DNA from: Armatimonas sp043757465
GTDB lineage: Bacteria > Armatimonadota > Armatimonadia > Armatimonadales > Armatimonadaceae
Assembly (NCBI RefSeq): GCF_043757465.1
Contig: NZ_JAYVPL010000158.1
Coordinates: 124,001-188,000, forward strand
DNA length: 64,000 nt
Reading direction: 5' to 3'
The notes below the pieces were generated by a model, which searched no databases, was not told the DNA's origin, and was given only the letters and a program-made list of their open reading frames with translations. This document shows, one piece after another, positions 34,704-43,274 of the stretch (position 1 is the stretch's first letter; every line of letters starts with the position of its first letter). Position numbers and translations under genes: made by a program.

Positions 34704-35597
34704 ATGGAACGAAAAAAAGCGACAGACTATCCGCAAGAGCTACTCAACTTATTTGACATCTATGTGCATGGGGGAATTGACCGCCGGACGTTTCTGGAGG
34801 GAGCGCAGAAGTTCGCCACCGGGACACTCACGGCGACTATGATTTGGGAGAGCCTGCGGCCCAACTATGCGTGGGCTCAACAAGTCCCCAAAGACGACAA
34901 ACGGATCAAGACTGAGATCGTCACAGTTCCCTCGCCCAAGGGCAATACGAGTATCAAGGGCTATCTCGCAAAGCCAGCAACAGCCAAGGGGAAGCTGCCC
35001 GTGGTGCTGGTAATCCATGAAAACCGTGGCTTGAATCCCTATATTGAGGATGTGGCGCGGCGGCTGGCGACGGAGAACTTTATCGCCTTCGCCCCCGATG
35101 GGCTCACGTCCGTGGGTGGCTACCCGGGTGACGATGAAAAAGGCGGGACACTATTTCGGACCGTAGATAAGCAGAGGATGAACGAGGATTTTATCGCGGC
35201 GGCACACTGGCTGAAGGCGCGCCCCGATAGCAACGGCAAGCTTGGTGCCGTCGGCTTTTGTTTTGGGGGCGGCGTGGTTAATATGCTAGCCGTCACTCTT
35301 GGGGCAGAACTTGCTGCGGGCGTGCCGTTCTACGGTGCTCAGCCGCCTGCCGCCGATGCCGCGAAGATTAAATCGCCTTTGCTCATTCAGAACGGCGGTC
35401 TGGACAAGCGCATCCTCGACGGCTCGCCTGCCTTTGAAGAAGTGCTCAAGGCCAACCATGTCCCGTTCACGACCCATGTCTACGAGGGAGCCAACCACGG
35501 CTTCCATAATGACACCACGCCGCGCTACGACGAAACAAACGCCAAGCTGGCGTGGAAGCGGACACTCGAATTTTTCAATAAACACACGCGCCGTTAG
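34704..35597 (+). CDS. Dienelactone hydrolase family protein with probable Tat signal
   Basis: About 297 residues from the ATG at 34704, which has AGGAG 8 nt upstream. The N-terminus has a twin-arginine motif DRRTFLEG followed by a hydrophobic segment and AWAQ, resembling the YghX-type dienelactone hydrolases that carry a Tat signal. The alpha/beta-hydrolase core shows the nucleophile elbow GFCFGGG (Cys nucleophile) and the late His in GANHGFHNDTTPRYDE. The family hydrolyses enol-lactones and other esters. Its role in a glycan locus is unclear; it may open sugar lactones or remove esters. It stands behind its own spacer after the NRPS relic. Confidence 0.85.
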   Translation: MERKKATDYPQELLNLFDIYVHGGIDRRTFLEGAQKFATGTLTATMIWESLRPNYAWAQQVPKDDKRIKTEIVTVPSPKGNTSIKGYLAKPATAKGKLPVVLVIHENRGLNPYIEDVARRLATENFIAFAPDGLTSVGGYPGDDEKGGTLFRTVDKQRMNEDFIAAAHWLKARPDSNGKLGAVGFCFGGGVVNMLAVTLGAELAAGVPFYGAQPPAADAAKIKSPLLIQNGGLDKRILDGSPAFEEVLKANHVPFTTHVYEGANHGFHNDTTPRYDETNAKLAWKRTLEFFNKHTRR

Positions 35598-35610
35598 ACA
35601 TGGGATCTTT

Positions 35611-37338
35611 ATGCAACACTCTTCATTCCTCAATTTATGCGCCTTCGCTTTGACTCTGGGCACGCTAACCGAACCGGCACGGGCACAGGCTCCACCCACG
35701 AAACCCAATGTGCTCTTTATTGCCGTGGACGATCTTCGTCCCGAGCTAGGCTGCTACGGCAACACGGTTATTAAGTCGCCTAATATTGACCGTCTTGCAA
35801 AATCCGGTATGGTCTTTTTGCAGGCGTACTGCCAGCAAGCCGTGTGCTCCCCGTCTCGTAGCTCGCTACTTACGGGCCGTCGCCCCGATGCGACCAAGGT
35901 CTGGGACTTGGTGACGCACTTCCGCGCCGCCTTGCCTGATGCCGTAACTCTACCGCAGACGTTCAAGCAAAACGGCTACCACACAGCAGCGCTCAATAAG
36001 ATCTACCACCACGGCTATGAAGACGGGCGCTCGTGGAGCGAGCCACACTGGTACTCCAGCGGTCAGACCATCGATACCGACCAAACCGACTACACCAAGC
36101 GCACGGTTGTCCGAGTTCCCGGCGGCGTCAAAGAGTTCTCCAAAGAGCTTCCCACCGCCGATGCCGACGATCCCAAGGCGAAGAAAGGCCCGGCATTTGA
36201 GCGCAGCCCCAAGCCCGAAGACCAGCTCCCCGACGGCGCTGCCGCCGCTGAGGCTGTCAAGCGACTGCACTCCCTGAAACAGACGGGCAAGCCGTTCTTT
36301 CTCGCGGTGGGCATGGCCAAGCCGCACCTGCCGTTTATCTCGCCGCAAAAGTACTGGGACCTCTACGACCCGAGTAAGATTCCCGGTGCGGACAACGACA
36401 CGCTCCCCGAGGGTGCGCCCAAGTTCGCCGGACACGACAACGGCGAGCTTCACGGCTACCCCAATATCCCCGCAGGCAACCCAATCTCGCCGGAGCTAAG
36501 CCGCGAGCTGCGCCACGGCTACTACGCGGCGATTAGCTACATGGACGCTCAAGTGGGGAAAGTGCTGGATGCGCTGAAGGCCGAGGGGCTGGATAAAAAC
36601 ACGATTGTCGTGCTCTGGGGCGACCATGGCTGGCAGCTCGGGGATCACGGGCTCTGGCACAAACACACCAACTTTGAGCGAGCCACGCATGCGCCGCTGA
36701 TTATCAGTGTCCCCGGCATGAAGAACGCGGGGAAGAAAACCGTGTCGCTTGCCGAGTTTGTGGACATCTACCCGACGCTGGCGGAGCTGGCCGGACTCTC
36801 CGTACCAGTGGGTCTGGATGGCACGAGCCTGAAGCCGATCTTAGACAATCCGTCGGCCTCCGTGAAGAAAGTCGCGATCAGCCAGTACCCGCGCAGTGCC
36901 GACGGTGAGCCGGTGATGGGCTACAGTGTCCGTGACCCGCGCTGGCGGCTCACTCTCTGGCGGAGCCGAAAGACCAACGCGACAATCGCCACAGAGCTCT
37001 ACGATGAGCAAAACGACCCCAAAGAGCTTGTCAATGTCGCCAGCAAGCCCGAGAATGCGGTAATAATCGCACGACTGACGGCGGAGCTAGAGGTGGCCTA
37101 CAAGGGAATCGGGGCAGTAGCAATACCAAAGATTCTGCCTGCGGCAAAGCCTGCGACGGATCGAAACATACTCTTTGACAAGCGCGACACCAACAAAGAC
37201 GGCAAGCTGACATTTGAGGAGTTCATGATGGGCCAGAAAGACCCAGAACAGGCCAAAGAGCGCTTCGCAAAATTCGATGCGAACAAAGACGGTGTGTTAA
37301 GCCGCGAGGAGTTTGTGAAGATGGGAAAACAGAGCTAA
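35611..37338 (+). CDS. Iduronate-2-sulfatase-like sulfatase with C-terminal EF-hands
   Basis: 575 residues from the ATG at 35611 (MQHSSFLNLC), with a signal peptide ending at about residue 25. N-terminal NVLFIAVDDLRPELGCYGN and active site CSPSR (C79) are full S1 sulfatase motifs, and the VDDLRPELGCYG block is typical of iduronate-2-sulfatase-like enzymes. VLWGDHGWQLGDHGLWHKHT is the metal block. The last ~50 residues form two EF-hand calcium loops, DTNKDGKLTFEE and DANKDGVLSREE. Exported EF-hand pairs in such enzymes may bind calcium for stability or attach to a partner. The paralogue at 38735 lacks them. Confidence 0.92.
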   Translation: MQHSSFLNLCAFALTLGTLTEPARAQAPPTKPNVLFIAVDDLRPELGCYGNTVIKSPNIDRLAKSGMVFLQAYCQQAVCSPSRSSLLTGRRPDATKVWDLVTHFRAALPDAVTLPQTFKQNGYHTAALNKIYHHGYEDGRSWSEPHWYSSGQTIDTDQTDYTKRTVVRVPGGVKEFSKELPTADADDPKAKKGPAFERSPKPEDQLPDGAAAAEAVKRLHSLKQTGKPFFLAVGMAKPHLPFISPQKYWDLYDPSKIPGADNDTLPEGAPKFAGHDNGELHGYPNIPAGNPISPELSRELRHGYYAAISYMDAQVGKVLDALKAEGLDKNTIVVLWGDHGWQLGDHGLWHKHTNFERATHAPLIISVPGMKNAGKKTVSLAEFVDIYPTLAELAGLSVPVGLDGTSLKPILDNPSASVKKVAISQYPRSADGEPVMGYSVRDPRWRLTLWRSRKTNATIATELYDEQNDPKELVNVASKPENAVIIARLTAELEVAYKGIGAVAIPKILPAAKPATDRNILFDKRDTNKDGKLTFEEFMMGQKDPEQAKERFAKFDANKDGVLSREEFVKMGKQS

Positions 37339-37340
37339 GC

Positions 37341-38738
37341 ATGCAACCCAATATTGTCCTGATCTACACCGACGACTTAGGTTTTGGCGATGTGGGCTGC
37401 TACGGTGCGAAGTTGGTGAAGACCCCAAATATAGACCGCATTGCTCGCGAGGGGCTGCGCTTCACCGATGCCCATGCGCCGTCAGCAACCTGCACGCCGT
37501 CGCGCTATGCCTTGCTCACGGGGGAGTACGCCTGGCGCAAGCCCGGTACGGGGGTGCTGCCGGGCAACGCCGCGATGATTATCGAGCCGGGACGCACCAC
37601 GGTTGCGTCGGTGCTTCAGAGGGCAGGCTACGCCACAGGGATCGTGGGGAAGTGGCACCTAGGTCTTGGGGCCGTGGGAGGGCCAGATTGGAACGAGCGC
37701 ATCACTCCTGGTCCATCCCAGGTCGGCTTTGACTACCACTTTCTCATGGCCGCCACGGGAGATCGTGTGCCCTGTGTTTATATCGAGAACGAGCAGGTTG
37801 TTGGCTTGACCAGAACCGACCCCATCCAAGTACGCTACGGCAAGGAAAACTACGATGGCGAGCTTGACGGTGTCCGCGATAGAGCCAGCCTGCGTATGGA
37901 CTGGAGCCAGGGACACAATCAGGCCGTGGTCACTGGAATCGGGCGCATCGGCTACATGAAAGGTGGCAAGTCGGCGCACTGGATTGATGAGGACATGGCC
38001 GATGTCTTTACGAAGAAAGCCGTTGCCTTCCTAGAAAAGAACAAAGCGCGTCCGTTTTTCCTCTCGTTCAACACCCATGATATTCACGTCCCACGCGTCC
38101 CACACAAGCGTTTTGTCGGCAAGACCCCGATGGGGCCACGCGGCGACGCGATTGCTGAGCTGGACTGGTGTGTTGGGGAGATTTTAAAGGCTCTTGACCG
38201 GCTCAAGCTCACGAAAAACACGCTTGTGATCTTCTCTAGCGACAACGGACCCGTGCTCGACGATGGCTACAAAGATGGAGCGGTCGAAAAGCTCGGCGAC
38301 CACAAGCCCGCGGGGCCGTGGCGTGGTGGCAAGTATAGCCTCTTTGAGGGCGGGACACGCGTCCCGTTTTTGGTTCGCTGGCCGGCGCGTGTCAAGCCGG
38401 GTACTTCCGAGGCGCTGGTCTGTCAAGTGGATTTTCTGGCGTCGCTTGCTGCCCTCACAGGCCAGAGCTACGACAAGCGCACTGCTCCTGATAGTGAGAA
38501 CATCCTCGCTGCGTTTCTGGGCGAATCAAAAACAGGCCGCACGACTCTGGTGGAGCATGCGGGGACACTCACTCTGCGCGAGGGAAACTGGAAGTTCATC
38601 AAGCAGAATCGTCAGCTCTATGACCTCACCACAGACCCCGGCGAGACCATCAATATCGCCGCTAAGTTCCCCGAACGCGTCATCACGATGGCCGCCGCGC
38701 TAGAAAAAATTCGTGGCGTCGGAGCAACCCGACCGTGA
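37341..38738 (+). CDS. Sulfatase without signal peptide
   Basis: 465 residues starting 2 bp after the previous gene. MQPNIVLIYTDDLGFGDVGC begins directly with the catalytic domain; there is no signal peptide. Active-site motif CTPSR (C51), then GKWHLGLGAVGG and FSSDNGPVLDDGYKDG. The C-terminal part is TLREGNWKFIKQNRQLYDL with TDPGETINI. Its similarity to the 29545 gene (arylsulfatase-like) is visible in DAHAPSATCTPSRYALLTG. Substrate unknown. Overlaps the next gene by GTGA. Confidence 0.9.
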   Translation: MQPNIVLIYTDDLGFGDVGCYGAKLVKTPNIDRIAREGLRFTDAHAPSATCTPSRYALLTGEYAWRKPGTGVLPGNAAMIIEPGRTTVASVLQRAGYATGIVGKWHLGLGAVGGPDWNERITPGPSQVGFDYHFLMAATGDRVPCVYIENEQVVGLTRTDPIQVRYGKENYDGELDGVRDRASLRMDWSQGHNQAVVTGIGRIGYMKGGKSAHWIDEDMADVFTKKAVAFLEKNKARPFFLSFNTHDIHVPRVPHKRFVGKTPMGPRGDAIAELDWCVGEILKALDRLKLTKNTLVIFSSDNGPVLDDGYKDGAVEKLGDHKPAGPWRGGKYSLFEGGTRVPFLVRWPARVKPGTSEALVCQVDFLASLAALTGQSYDKRTAPDSENILAAFLGESKTGRTTLVEHAGTLTLREGNWKFIKQNRQLYDLTTDPGETINIAAKFPERVITMAAALEKIRGVGATRP

Positions 38739-40207
38739 AGCTCGCGCTTGTAGCCCTCACCCTCCTCCTGGTTCCCCCTTCGCTTGCCGGAGGGGGTCGC
38801 GAGCAGTCGAGCGGGGGGAGGTTTAATGTGCTTTTTATCGCCGTGGATGACCTGCGACCGGAGCTAGGCTGCTACGGTGTCAAAGAGGCACAGTCGCCCA
38901 ATATAGATCGTCTGGCCAAGTCCGGAATGCTCTTCACACGCCACTATGCTGCCGTCGCGACCTGCGGGGCCTCGCGCTACGCACTTCTCACCGGGCGCTC
39001 GCCCGCTCGCTCCGGCGTCACGGCCAGCAACGAGGCGTTTTATCAAGGCAAGACAGCGCTTGATCCCACGTTGCTCTCGGGCGCTCAGACACTGCCTGAG
39101 CTCTTTCGGCGCAGTGGCTACCAGACCGTCAATATCGGGAAAATCTCCCACACCGCCGATGGTAGGGTCTACGCCTACAATGGCACGGGCGACGGTCGCC
39201 CTGAGCTGCCCCATGCCTGGGACGCGCTCCCGACCCCGTTTGGCGGTTGGAAGCGTGGCTGGGGCATCTTCTTTGCCTACGAAAACGGTAAGCACCGTGA
39301 GGATGGCCAGGGCAATAACGCGCTGATGGAGTTCACCGCCAAGAACGACGATGACCTCCCCGATGGTCAGATGGCACAGGAGGCCATCTCGCAGCTCAAG
39401 GGTTTTAAAAACTCCGGTAAGCCGTTCTTTCTCGGGCTGGGATTCTTCAAACCGCATCTGCCCTTTGTCACTCCGAAGCAGGACTGGGACGCGTTTGAAG
39501 GGAAGGCTATCTCGCTCCCAAAATCGCCGATGAAGCCCGATGCACCCTACTGGCACGCCAGCTCCGAGTTCTATAAATATTCTCTGCCGTTTGCCAAAGC
39601 GCAGCCCCTCGACGACGAAGCCAAGCGCACGGCGCGGCGGGCGTATCTTGCCTGCGTTCGCTACACGGATCGGCAAGTCGGAAAAGTGCTCGATGCGCTC
39701 AAGGCTGAGGGCTTAGACAAAAATACAATTGTGGTGGTCTGGGGCGACCACGGCTGGCATCTGGGTGAGCAGCAGATCTGGGGCAAGCACAGCCCCTTCG
39801 AGCGCGCCGTGCGCAGCACCCTCATCGTCCGCGCTCCGGGCGTCGGTAAACCTGGAGAAATCAGCGACGCGTTGATCGAGAGTGGCGATCTCTACCCGAC
39901 CCTCACCCAGCTCTGCCAGCCAAGTTTCACCCAGACCCGCTATCCGCTCGATGGCAAGAGCTTTGCCGCAGTGCTCGCAGGCAAGCAATCCACGGTCCGC
40001 GACTCTGCAATCAGCTACTGGCAAGACACCGTCACCGTGCGAACCGCCACGCACCGCCTCATCGCCCGGCGCACCAAAGACGGCACAGGCTTTACAGACA
40101 TCGCCCTCTACGATCTATCGAAAGACTTGGATAATACGGTAAATCTTGCTAGTCGTGAGCCTGATTTTGTTGCAGCGCTCCTCCCGAAAATCCCGCAACG
40201 TCTATGA
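38735..40207 (+). CDS. Iduronate-2-sulfatase-like sulfatase with CGASR motif
   Basis: 490 residues from a GTG inside the preceding stop. Signal peptide (MKLALVALTLLLVPPSLAGG). NVLFIAVDDLRPELGCYGV matches the iduronate-2-sulfatase-like gene at 35611. The active-site motif is CGASR (C77): alanine replaces the proline of CxPxR, a variant also seen in some iduronate-2-sulfatase-like enzymes. VVWGDHGWHLGEQQIWGKHS is the metal block. Start by GTG, ATGA overlap with the next gene. Confidence 0.9.
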   Translation: MKLALVALTLLLVPPSLAGGGREQSSGGRFNVLFIAVDDLRPELGCYGVKEAQSPNIDRLAKSGMLFTRHYAAVATCGASRYALLTGRSPARSGVTASNEAFYQGKTALDPTLLSGAQTLPELFRRSGYQTVNIGKISHTADGRVYAYNGTGDGRPELPHAWDALPTPFGGWKRGWGIFFAYENGKHREDGQGNNALMEFTAKNDDDLPDGQMAQEAISQLKGFKNSGKPFFLGLGFFKPHLPFVTPKQDWDAFEGKAISLPKSPMKPDAPYWHASSEFYKYSLPFAKAQPLDDEAKRTARRAYLACVRYTDRQVGKVLDALKAEGLDKNTIVVVWGDHGWHLGEQQIWGKHSPFERAVRSTLIVRAPGVGKPGEISDALIESGDLYPTLTQLCQPSFTQTRYPLDGKSFAAVLAGKQSTVRDSAISYWQDTVTVRTATHRLIARRTKDGTGFTDIALYDLSKDLDNTVNLASREPDFVAALLPKIPQRL

Positions 40208-41073
40208 AGCCGAAGCTAACTCTCACCTACGAGCCGGGTTGGCTCACAGTATCGGGGGGACATCTTCCGGGGCCGCTGACGATTCACTATCTGGAAGCCT
40301 ACTGCCGGGCGGGTTCTACCGATGCGGACTGGGTGACGCACACGGTGATTCCCCATAAAACCGAGGTGCTCGCGCAGCGCACGGAGGGGACACAGGTACG
40401 GCTCAGGGATACGCTTGCCGATGGTGTCACCGTGACCCACACACTCACCGCAAAGGCGGACAATATTGATTTCCAGTTGGTCGCGCATAACCCCGGTGTG
40501 CAGCGTTCCGAGGCGCACTGGGCGCAGCCCTGCATCCGACTCAGTGCATTTCTGGGCCTCGATGAAAAATCCGCCAGCAATGCCACGGACTATCTGCCGC
40601 GCTGCTTTCTCTTTTTCGACGGCAAGCAAACCGCTCTCCCCACACGCGATTGGGCAACGAAAGGCCGCTACATGCCGGGCCAGACTTGGTGCCCGGCGCA
40701 TATTCCCCGCACCGATGTCAACCCGCGCCCCCTCAGCCCCCTTGTTCCCAGCAACGGTCTGATCGGGGCGGTCAGTGGCGACGGCAAATGGCTCTTTGCC
40801 ACCGCCTGGGAGCCGTATCAAGAGCTCTTCCAGGGCGTTATCCGTTGCCTCCATTCCGACTTTCGCCTCGGAGGGCTATTGCCGGGCGAGACAAAGAAAA
40901 TCCGGGGGAAAATCTATCTCGTCCCCAACAACCTCCCTGATCTCCTGAAGCGCTACGAAAAAGACTTCCCGGAGCACACGAAGAAACCACGAATTCCCCC
41001 GAGACACCTGCCGAGCTTGACTGCTGGGAGCCACTTTGGCCGGAGCGGTACGCGTTCAAGGACTGGTATTTAG
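40204..41073 (+). CDS. Uncharacterised protein, probably frameshifted near its C-terminus
   Basis: 289 residues as read, no signal peptide, strand-rich. It starts at an ATGA overlap with the sulfatase before it. I do not recognise the family; the segments EPYQELFQGVIRCLHSDFRLG and GKIYLVPNNLPDLLKRYEKD look like ordinary protein. After the run CCCCC at 40996-41000 the reading turns into implausible sequence. With one base more in that run the frame would continue ETPAELDCWEPLWPERYAFK, then DWYLDWLTAMLNT, to a TAG at 41118-41120. That extension is well composed and acidic/aromatic, so a single-base loss is likely and the intact gene would have about 305 codons. Confidence 0.6.
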   Translation: MKPKLTLTYEPGWLTVSGGHLPGPLTIHYLEAYCRAGSTDADWVTHTVIPHKTEVLAQRTEGTQVRLRDTLADGVTVTHTLTAKADNIDFQLVAHNPGVQRSEAHWAQPCIRLSAFLGLDEKSASNATDYLPRCFLFFDGKQTALPTRDWATKGRYMPGQTWCPAHIPRTDVNPRPLSPLVPSNGLIGAVSGDGKWLFATAWEPYQELFQGVIRCLHSDFRLGGLLPGETKKIRGKIYLVPNNLPDLLKRYEKDFPEHTKKPRIPPRHLPSLTAGSHFGRSGTRSRTGI

Positions 41074-41103
41074 ATTGGTTGACAGCGATGTTGAACACGG
41101 CGC

Positions 41104-41360
41104 GTGGTAAAAAGAAATAGTAACTTGCAGCCCGCGTGGCTTCTTCGTATAATTTCTACGGTGCCCGGTACCGCCAACGGCTGGCCGCGCGCTTGGTGGC
41201 CTGAGGGAGCAAGCATCACAGGGCGCTTCACCGATAGCTTCGGGCATAAAATCACCGTGCTCGCCGCCGCTAACCCCGAGAAGGGTAGCAATCTCCTCAA
41301 GGAAGTCGGAGGGAGTATGCCTCCCGATGAAGCGACGTTCGAGAAATCTGGGAGAGAGAC
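41104..41360 (+). other. Spacer with an open frame of uncertain status
   Basis: Between the frameshifted gene and the next sulfatase, one frame stays open and reads TVPGTANGWPRAWWPEG, then ASITGRFTDSFGHKITVL and NLLKEVGGSMPPDEATFEK. It runs into the sulfatase start. Composition is protein-like, but there is no convincing start and I cannot assign a family. It may be another gene remnant. Confidence 0.25.
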
Positions 41361-43274
41361 GTGCATAAGAGACTGATTTTGTTTGTGACGCTGGCCCTGC
41401 TTGCCAGCACGACTTGGGCGCAGACGCCGGAGCGGCCTAATATTTTATGGATCGTCAGCGAGGACAACGCGGCGCAGTGGCTGGGCTGCTACGGGAACAA
41501 AGAAGCGCAGACACCGCGCATTGACGCCCTGGCAAAGCGGAGCGTGCTCTTTGAGAAAGCCTACGCCAATGCACCGGTCTGCGCCGTGTCACGTTGTACA
41601 CTCCTCAATGGAGCCTACTCCGTCACACTGGGGACGCAGAACATGCGCTCGCGGCACGCTATTCCCACGGAGACGTTCAAGCCCTATGTCTCCTATTTAA
41701 GAGAACAGGGCTACTACTGCACCAACAACGCGAAAACAGACTATAACTTCAAGGGCAACGACGATGCGCTCTGGGATATGTCGTCGAACCAAGCGCACTA
41801 TAGGAATCGCCCAGTAGGCAAGCCGTTCTTTGCTATTTTCAATATCGAGATCAGCCACGAGAGCAATCTCTTTCCGGCAAAGGTCAAGACAAACCGCGAG
41901 AAGGGCCAGACACCAGAGACGCCGCGCCTCGATCCCAAGACGCTCTTTCTACCGCCGTATGTGCCGGATCTGCCCGAGATGCGCTCGGACTGGGCGGTCT
42001 ACCACGACACCATCACAGCGATGGACAAGCTAGTGGGCGTGAAGCTCGATGAGCTAGAGCGCAGTGGACAGGCGGAGAATACGATTGTCTTCTACTACGC
42101 CGACCACGGTGGCCCGACGCCGCGTGGCAAGCGGTATCTAGAAGACACCGGCGTGCATATTCCGCTGCTTGTCCATGTGCCTAAGAAGTGGCAAGCCCTC
42201 TCGCCGTTTACTCCGGGCCAGCGCGTGAGTGAGCTGGTCTCGTTTGTGGACTTCGCCCCGACGCTTCTCTCACTCTGTGGCCTGAAGAAGCCCGCCCAAA
42301 TGCAAGGCCGTGCGTTCTTAGGCACCGAGCGAGCCGCGCCGCCCGCAAAGTCAACTGTCTTTCTCTATGCGGATCGTTTCGATGAGCTCTACGGCATGCG
42401 CCGCGCCGTTACTGATGGACGCTTTAAGTACATCCGGCGCTTCATGCCCCACCTGCCGTCGGCTCCTTATAGCTACTACCAGATGACCATTCCCGGCTGG
42501 GCCGCGTGGCAAAAGGCTTGGCAAGACGGCAAGCTGACGGGCTACCACAAAGCGCTCTGGGAGCCCGCTGAGAGCACCGAGGAACTCTTCGATACGCAGA
42601 GCGATCCCTGGGAGATAAAGAATCTCGCCCGTGAGCCCGCACAAGCCAAACGACTCGCGACGATGCGTACGCAGCTCAAAGCCACCATGACGGAGGTACG
42701 CGATACAGCGCTTGTTCCCGAGCCGATGTTCGCCGAGCTCATCGGCCAGGGAACCATCCGTGGCTACGTGAATAGCCCCGCCTTCCCGCTTCAGGAAGTG
42801 CTGAACCTCGCGTTTCTGGCCTCGGCGCGCGATCCCAAGAACCTGCCCGCCCTGATCAAGGCGCTCGAATCCCCGCACCCTGTGGTCCGCTACTGGGGCG
42901 CGCTGGGCTGTGTCACGCTGGGCAGGCAGGCAAAAGTGGCGAAAGAGGCCCTCACCATCAAGATGATCAATGAGTCCTCCCCCACGGTGCGCATCACCGC
43001 GCTCCATGCTATCGCGCTGCTTAGCGCCGAGAAAACCGCAAAGGAAATGATCGCGACCGAGCTAGACGAGACCAAGGAGGAGTACGTCGCGCAGCTTGCA
43101 GTCAATACGCTCACGCAGCTCAATGCCCTCGACACGATTCCGATCTCTTGGGTGGATCGTACTCTCAAGGACGACAACGCCAACGAGTACCTGAAGCGGC
43201 TCGCTACCAGGCTCTCAGGTGAGGCAAAGCCTGCCGGGAAAAACAAAAAGAAGAAAGCACAAAATAAATTATGA
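41361..43274 (+). CDS. Sulfatase with CAVSR motif and C-terminal HEAT-like repeats
   Basis: 637 residues from a GTG at 41361 with a signal peptide ending TWAQ. NILWIVSEDNAAQWLGCYG is the divergent N-terminal metal block of the heparan N-sulfatase-like group. The active site reads APVCAVSRCTLLNG (C74): C-A-V-S-R, with Val at the Pro position. YYADHGGPTPRGKRYLEDTG gives the second metal block. From about residue 470 the protein continues with helical HEAT-like repeats (PVVRYWGALGCVTLG, SPTVRITALHAIALL), absent from the other sulfatases here. HEAT repeats usually bind proteins. The lysine-rich C-terminus ends the protein. ATGA overlap with the next gene. Confidence 0.9.
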   Translation: MHKRLILFVTLALLASTTWAQTPERPNILWIVSEDNAAQWLGCYGNKEAQTPRIDALAKRSVLFEKAYANAPVCAVSRCTLLNGAYSVTLGTQNMRSRHAIPTETFKPYVSYLREQGYYCTNNAKTDYNFKGNDDALWDMSSNQAHYRNRPVGKPFFAIFNIEISHESNLFPAKVKTNREKGQTPETPRLDPKTLFLPPYVPDLPEMRSDWAVYHDTITAMDKLVGVKLDELERSGQAENTIVFYYADHGGPTPRGKRYLEDTGVHIPLLVHVPKKWQALSPFTPGQRVSELVSFVDFAPTLLSLCGLKKPAQMQGRAFLGTERAAPPAKSTVFLYADRFDELYGMRRAVTDGRFKYIRRFMPHLPSAPYSYYQMTIPGWAAWQKAWQDGKLTGYHKALWEPAESTEELFDTQSDPWEIKNLAREPAQAKRLATMRTQLKATMTEVRDTALVPEPMFAELIGQGTIRGYVNSPAFPLQEVLNLAFLASARDPKNLPALIKALESPHPVVRYWGALGCVTLGRQAKVAKEALTIKMINESSPTVRITALHAIALLSAEKTAKEMIATELDETKEEYVAQLAVNTLTQLNALDTIPISWVDRTLKDDNANEYLKRLATRLSGEAKPAGKNKKKKAQNKL

